Shown one piece after another: positions 57,815-64,000 of a DNA stretch of 64,000 nucleotides (the stretch's first letter is position 1; each line of letters begins with the position of its first letter). The DNA is from Ctenosaura bakeri (taxonomy: Eukaryota; Chordata; Lepidosauria; Squamata; Iguanidae), in the NCBI GenBank assembly GCA_948474755.1, contig CAOLHI010000080.1:310001-374000 (forward strand). Direction: 5' to 3'. The translations under genes were made by a program, and so were the position numbers. The notes under the pieces are model-generated. The model made no database searches, was not told where the DNA came from, and saw only the letters and a program-made list of their open reading frames with translations.

Positions 57815-59049
57815 AGTATCTACCTTTCTTCTGTCAACTCTGTTTCCAGATATCCCTAGGGTTTTCTTTATACATGGCTACTCTGACAAAGTTGCTTTGG
57901 GGGTATTTGGAATGCAATTGCAATTGGTTTTAGAATAATGTATTATACATTATTATGTTTATTGTTAATCATACTGTTTGTACATATCCTCTCTCACACA
58001 GTGTTATATTTACTGAAGTTTTTTTTAAAAAAAGCTTTCCCAAAATCAGTACATATATTCCAGGTAATGTTGCCAGGTTTTCAAAATAGCAATATGGCAG
58101 TCAAGATTCATGGCATGCAAAGTTGGCAGTCAAGAAGCAGCTATTAACCAGTTTGTGCTCAAATCAAAGTATTGATTTCAGTTGTTAACCAGTTTGTGTT
58201 CAAATGGAAGTATTGATTTCCGTTAACTTAGCCATGTATTTCCCTGTAAAATGAGCATATTTTCCACATTCACATGATGCATACATTTCTGTCTGTATGA
58301 AAGGTATACACCCCAAAATATGGATTTTTGGCATCTTATTCTGTCTATATACATTTGAAAATCTTTTCAGCCCTCAAAAAGATGACATTCATTACAATGA
58401 AGGACAGCTGCCAATCCGATAAAGAGCAACTTTTCTGATGCTCAAATAAGAGACGTTCCTTATAAAAAGGGGTACTGGTCAACCCTAATTCCAGGGTTTG
58501 TTTGCTTAAAATAGTTTTCAATGTTCTGCTTCACTAATAAATTTTGCCTTTTTATTCCTGGCCACACCATTCTGACCACATTCTGATGTGGTATGTCCAC
58601 CCATGTTCCAGTTTTCATCTTTAAAATATTGGAGGGTACAACCTTTACCTTAATAAATGTTGGACCAAGATATAATCTGATCTCATATTTATTCAGTTAC
58701 AGGCTCTTGAAGTTTCAAACTAAATCTTAGCTATCCCCCCAAAAAAATCTCTCTCCAATGATGGATGTGAATGAGCACCTTGTGCTATTTCTAGAAATGC
58801 TCAGGGACCTACTCATATTTAGAATAATTTTTAAACTTCTTTTTTTAATGCTATTCAAGCGAGTGTTGACAAATCCCATACTATCTTATAATTCTGCCAG
58901 TGTTTTAGGAAATATAAATGAAGATGTTGGCATTAACTCATTAATTAACTCATTACGTCATCGATTCACTATTCTTTTTCTAGTGATACCATCTAACTTT
59001 CTATATTCCCAAAATTCTGCTGAATTATGCTTTCTATATTCCCAAAATT
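57815..59049. other. Upstream flank with small tandem duplications
   Basis: Two copies of a 41-bp unit at 58144-58225 and two copies of a 20-bp word (ctttctatattcccaaaatt) 33 bp apart at 58997-59049. No exon recognised. Confidence 0.45.
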
Positions 59050-60050
59050 ACATTTTTTTATTTTTTATGATTTTATTAACAATAAAACAAACAACATTTA
59101 CATTTATATTGGCTCATACAAAATCAAGTATACATATACCAACAGATATATACAAATACATACATCTGTCCAACCATCCTGACTTCCCCCTGGATGAGAA
59201 GTAATAAAATTTCTGAACAGTATTTTGGGTGTCTGTCAATCGAATATTACATTGCATGTTCCTGCATATTACCTCAACAATGTTAAAAGTCAATATTAAC
59301 CATCTTGATACCCGACCATTGATTTTTGAAATATGCTATTACTCTCTCCCAGTCTTTGACAAATTTTTCTATATCAGCTCCTTTCAATATATATGTAAAT
59401 CTATCCATTTGTAACATATCAAAGAGTTTCATTTCCCAATTGATTAATGAGATGAGGGTCTTTTGTTTCCAATTTTGAGCTATTAACATTCTAGCTGCGG
59501 CGGACATATAAAATATCATTTTCCCCACTTTTTTCTCTAGATCCTCATTCATCATTGATAACAAATAGAGTTCAGGGGACATTTCAAAATTAAATCCTAA
59601 TTTTTTTTTCTATTTGAGTGTGGATTATATTCCAAAATTTTTAAACTTTTTTAAATGACCACCACTGGTGGTAAATAAAACGTGCCTATATCAGTATCAC
59701 ACTTCCAGCATTTATTTGAACAATTTGGATATATCTTTTGACAATCGTGCAGGCATGAGATACCATCTATAGATCATCTTGTATAGATTTTCTCTTATAT
59801 CCTGGCATGCTGTGTAGTGCATCCTTCTGTTCCAAGTTTTTTCCCATTGGTCTAGAGGAATTGAGTGGGAGAGGTTTTGCACCCATTTTACCATTGAGGT
59901 TTTAATTTGTTCCTCCTCCGTGTCCCATTTCAGTAGAGTTTTGTAGATATACGATATTACACATTTTAGTGAATTACACTGTTAGAATTCATTATTGCGG
60001 GTGCCTCTTCCTCTGTCTCTTTCAGTAAAATAGAAAGGCTTGCTGCCTCA
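59050..60050 (-). mobile_element. L1 LINE, 5'-truncated 3' end
   Basis: The minus strand encodes the C-terminal part of L1 ORF2: KTLLKWDTEEEQIKTSMVKW near 59900-59945, YKMIYRWYLMPARLSKDISK near 59730, a frameshifted TFYHQWWSFKK segment near 59650, then MSPELYLLSMMNEDLEKK, SAAARMLIAQNWKQ and KDWERVIAYFKNQW ending near 59283. The 3' untranslated region ends in an A-rich tail (T-rich on the plus strand, about 59050-59085). One or two frameshifts and a stop near 59715 disable it. Confidence 0.88.
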
Positions 60051-60284
60051 GAAGAAAAAAAAAATAGAATTTAAGGAAATGTGTCACATTGCTCTGTTAG
60101 GCAAACTAATCTGTGTGACTTCTCTGAGAAGGCAGTAAAGAGGAGGGAGATGGAAAGAGAGCCCCTTCTGAACCCCAGGTAGTTGGGCTTGTGGAGCAGG
60201 GGAGCAGCTAAGTTTGAGGAAGGATGAAAAAGAAGACTGCAAAAAAAAAAAAAAAAAAGTAAAAAATTGAGCCTTAAAAGAGAA
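60051..60284. other. Flank with A-rich tracts
   Basis: An A tract at about 60241-60258; no element recognised. Confidence 0.4.
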
Positions 60285-60400
60285 TTAAGATGATGATGAT
60301 GATAACGATGATGATGATGATGATGATGATTTATTTATTTATTTATTTGTATCCCGCCTCTCCATATGGATCGAGGTGGCGAACAACTTACAAATAGCAT
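60285..60400 (-). mobile_element. L2 3' tail with (GAT)n and (TTTA)n
   Basis: (GAT)n at 60288-60330 and (TTTA)n at 60330-60349 followed by 'tatcccgcctctccatatgg' and 'gaggtggcgaacaac', the antisense L2 3' end. Confidence 0.65.
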
Positions 60401-63400
60401 GTATTTCGAAACATTTCTATACATGATGGGAATGAGGTGTCTGGTTGGTTGACAGGGGACCAACATATTCAAGCATGCAGGGCCCTTTAAGAATTCCCTC
60501 GTACGGCCTATATGGAAAAACACATTTAGAGGCTTTGTGGAGGTGGGAGTGCATTGTGACTCTGTGCAGAACTTCTTCTCCAGCTCTGATTACATCCTGG
60601 TCTGTTTTTTATTGTGTATTGTGGTGTAATACAGAATTATTATATATTATTTGGGGTTCCTTTCAAAAAAGCCATTTAGGTTGAAAGGTATTTCCCCATG
60701 GGCGTATTTGAAAGGAAAATATTTGGAGTCCTTTAGGGTGAGGGGAGTACATTTTCTTCACTAACCACTCCCCATTGATTATATTCTACACTGATTTCTT
60801 TTGTATATTATTGTATAATACATAAGATTCTTTGAGGTGAACTGCAATTAACCCCTTGGAATTTTTTCATATATTACTCTTTAATAAGTAAATGAAAAAT
60901 TCTCCTTAAGCTCATCGTCCATTTCTTTCCCACTTGGCTTCTCCCCCTTCCTTCTCTCAATCTCCTCCCTACCCTTTCCTTTCTGGTTTTTACATCTCCA
61001 TCTTTTCTACCTTCATCTTAGTGAACCACAGTATACATTGCAGTAAGATTGGTGCGTCAAAGAATGGATTCTTGGTCATTTAAACTGCATATGCCACAGA
61101 TTGTATTTGTGATCCCTGGGTCTGTCCTGCTCGCAAAACCTGTTCTCTACAATTGATCTTCACAGACCACATTTCTTGGCTGGGAGTGGGGAAGCAATAA
61201 TCTAGGTGTACAGGAAAATATTCTGGATATTCTGGAGACTATCAAAAATTCAGATTAAACTTTTCTATCCTTGATTCCTTGACTGATCTCTGTAGGCATC
61301 CACTTTATTGCTGCATTTGTGGCAGATCAGTGTTCTCTATCTCCTTATTAATCTTAAACAAAAAGGACATTTGAAGAATGAGCAAAATGTATGTGTTGGC
61401 AGTAGTAGAAAGGAAAGAGGACTACAGGTGAGTGTCAAACTGAATTAAAGAGAATGTAAGATGAGATCCATGTTTTGGTACAGCCTTCCACAATCTGACA
61501 GATCACAGATGTGCTGGATTCCCACCTTTCCCAGGTAACAAACCTGTTATTGGCATTGTAGTCCATGAAGGAAAAAAAATCTGGGTTGGAGACAAGGACA
61601 AAAACAGATCTTTTGAAGAAGTCAATAAAGCCAACAGTGACAATCTCAGTGCCATTCTTTGTAAATCCCAAAGCCTGGCCCAGCACTAATGTTTTGATCA
61701 ATGAGTTAATTAATGATAACCCATTGAATTAAATTATTTCAATTATTACTATTTATGCTTGTAAATTAATTTTCCAGTTTCTAACATTTAACACTATCAA
61801 ACAGTTTTTCAGGCTGAATGCCCAAGCTCTATACATGTAGACCTTCAGATAGTTTGGAAGAAGGTTCACAAGGGGAAAAACACTTTTTTGACAACCGACA
61901 GAATTAGCTGCATAGTTTTGCTCCCTGTTCCTGTGATCTGTCTTTTTAAAACACATGTGCACACACACATATTGTAAGCTAGTTACTTTGGTCAGGAGCC
62001 TGTTTTTACTTTTACATACATGAGCACTATCTATAGGCTGACAATAAAATCATAACTAATAATAGTAGCCTTCCTACCTAATTTGCCTAGGGGTCACCTT
62101 TCTAGATGAAAGAAACTGTTGATATTGTTGGAGGCAGAATGGAAACAATTTGTATACTTGGCACAATCTTAGTGAAGCTTTGTTCATTTCCCCCCTGATG
62201 ACATGACAACAATAAACCATTTTCCAGGTATTTATAATAGCTATTTAAGAGTTATAATTTCCTCAGCTATTATACAACAGGTGCAACAGAAATGTTACAT
62301 AGGCAGCCAGTTGATTTGTTCTAGTCTACCAGATGACTTACCACATAGTAATGGGATTGACAGGAGAAGTAAATTATGGCCTGGTTTTGTTAGAACATGT
62401 TCTGCAGTGGGTGGTTCTCTACAGAGAAGTGATTTGTAAAGGGTCTGCTTTAAAAGACTCACAGAATGGTGCACTCCGTCAGTTCCAGAACTGGGCAAGA
62501 TGTGTGTGTGTACTTGTGTGTATGTGCATATGACATCTAGGACAGACCCAAGGAAAGGACTTTTTTTATATTACTATTTCAAACAGATAAGATCAGTTTA
62601 TCTAACCAACATTATATAATCCAGAATGACAATGCAAAGCTTTACTCGCTGAACCATATTAGATTAGTGCTCAGCATGAAATAAATGAATAGAATAAAGT
62701 AGTAGAATAGAATAAGTAGAATAAAACAAAACCTACTTTCAGTAATAACCTTGAATGAACCACAATGTGTGTTGTTGTTTTTTAGAGAAGGAGTAATACT
62801 GGGAGGGAGGGAGCACAAACACACATGTAACAGTGTCTCCAATGCATCAGCGGATTGTAAAAGCTTCCTGCACTTACCTTAGGGCTTGTGCCAATCTTGA
62901 ACATTATGCTGGAATACTATTTCTACTTTGCATATGCTTATGCCTCCCTCAGCCAGTCCTTACTCAGTTACATAACGTGATGCCTTATAGTTAACTACGG
63001 TCAGTAATGTCTGCATCTGACAGCTTTACATATGCAGATGATAGATATGAATGTGTGAACTACTCACCCTTAGCTGCAAGGTAAGACAACTCTATTTTTC
63101 TGTTCCACAATCAAGGCATTGCCAAACAGTGAATTTGTTACTCCAAATGAAGTTATCTTTGCTCTTATTGAGCAACATTTTTCTTCAGAATGGCAGACCA
63201 ATACTTATAATATGCTAATAATGAAAATGATAATATGACAGATGTGGATGTACAGTACCTTCTTCTGCTAATGTGCTTTGAAATGTTTTTTATTCACATT
63301 AGTTACACATACAGTTGTAGCAATGCAAGTAACTTTGAAGTTGTTTTTAATTGCTGACAAGTTGACTTCAGCTTATGAGGGCCTTATGTATGAGTGACTC

Positions 63401-63415
63401 CAAGTCACCCTGTGT
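60401..63415. other. Upstream flank, no recognised element
   Basis: AT-rich with no supported exon, RNA gene or repeat. Confidence 0.4.
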
Positions 63416-63690
63416 CAACAGGCCTGCTTAGTTCCTTCCAACTCAAGGCCATGGCTTTCTCGATTGAGTCTATGCACTCATGTGGTCTTCTTCTGTTCCT
63501 ACTGTCTTCTACCTTGTCAAGCATCATTGTCTTTTCCAGTGAGTCATGGCTTCTCACAATATATCCAATATATCCAAAGTTTAGCCATCTTCGTTTCTAG
63601 GGAGAGTTCAGGTTTAATTTTCTCTTGAACCCATTTATTCATCCTTTCGGCAGTCCAAAGTTATTGTAGAACTGTCCTCTAGCACTACAG
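63416..63690 (-). mobile_element. RTE/BovB-type LINE fragment
   Basis: Antisense words 'actcaaggccatggctttct', 'gattgagtctatgcact' and 'gtcttttccagtgagtcatg' correspond to the RT C-terminal part of RTE/BovB; the translated relic resembles the RWIDSI...EKTIMLGK region. Decayed. Confidence 0.6.
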
Positions 63691-64000
63691 TTCTGAGTTA
63701 CTGTTAACTAATGATAAAGGAAGGAAAAAGTATTTTGTCCTCCCAAATGGCAATAGATATTGTACTTTGAGTAACTGTATTCAAAGGTTATTTTTGGACC
63801 TAAAAAGTCTCAGAAGCTTCCATAGAGCATGGCCAATGACTCTGTCTAAGAACCATGGGTTCTTGTTCTAGGATTAACAGCATGATAGGAACTATGCAAA
63901 CTATCTGTGTGCATTCCTTGTGGTGTGGTGATGGTAACAAAAACTTCTTGTCATGTGCAGGTACTTTTAGTGATAGTCTCATCAGATCACTGCAGTATTT

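Overview
The window looks like ordinary nuclear DNA of a squamate reptile (probably a lizard). It combines one vertebrate brain-receptor gene with a repeat set typical of squamates: CR1, L2, RTE/BovB-type and L1 LINEs, a tRNA-headed SINE with a (CAA)n tail, and many short DNA transposons. No bacterial, plasmid, phage or CRISPR features were seen. The species cannot be fixed from the sequence.

The only host gene I can support is GPR26, an orphan class A G-protein-coupled receptor, on the minus strand. Exon 1 (35429-36096) encodes the start codon through TM5 and most of intracellular loop 3. Exon 2 (8065-8178) is only 114 nt and encodes the end of loop 3 plus TM6. The two exons join in frame across a 27.25 kb intron with GT/AG borders. 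The last exon (TM7 and C-terminal tail) was not found in the 8 kb left of exon 2, so it probably lies beyond position 1. Thus 1-8064 is intron 2, 8179-35428 is intron 1, and 36097-64000 is upstream flank.

Everything else recognisable is mobile DNA, much of it nested. In intron 2: a CpG-rich MITE (1953-2383), an L2 tail inside a pogo/Tigger-like element inside another MITE (4643-5501), and a CR1 3' end (7150-7846). In intron 1: a MITE (9136-9601), a CR1 split by a 958-bp GC-rich solo-LTR-like insert with a perfect 5-bp duplication (13661-15625), an older CR1 (16625-17780), a SINE split by an hAT-like MITE with a perfect 8-bp duplication (19749-20150), two opposed L2 copies (21060-24235), and a 180-bp foldback MITE (30176-30355). 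Upstream of the gene: a 6.7 kb LINE block (40010-46720) with a long CR1 and an RTE/BovB copy split by a second CR1, a cluster of three GC-rich MITEs (52157-54025), a further MITE (57373-57814) and an L1 3' end (59050-60050).

The most notable unexplained pattern is a set of non-coding elements with termini of the form GGCC(C/A)TTT and 3-bp target duplications that share no consensus (tat, agt, ttt, aga, tga, caa). They fall into at least three internal sequence groups. I see no autonomous partner in the window, and I could not assign the superfamily.
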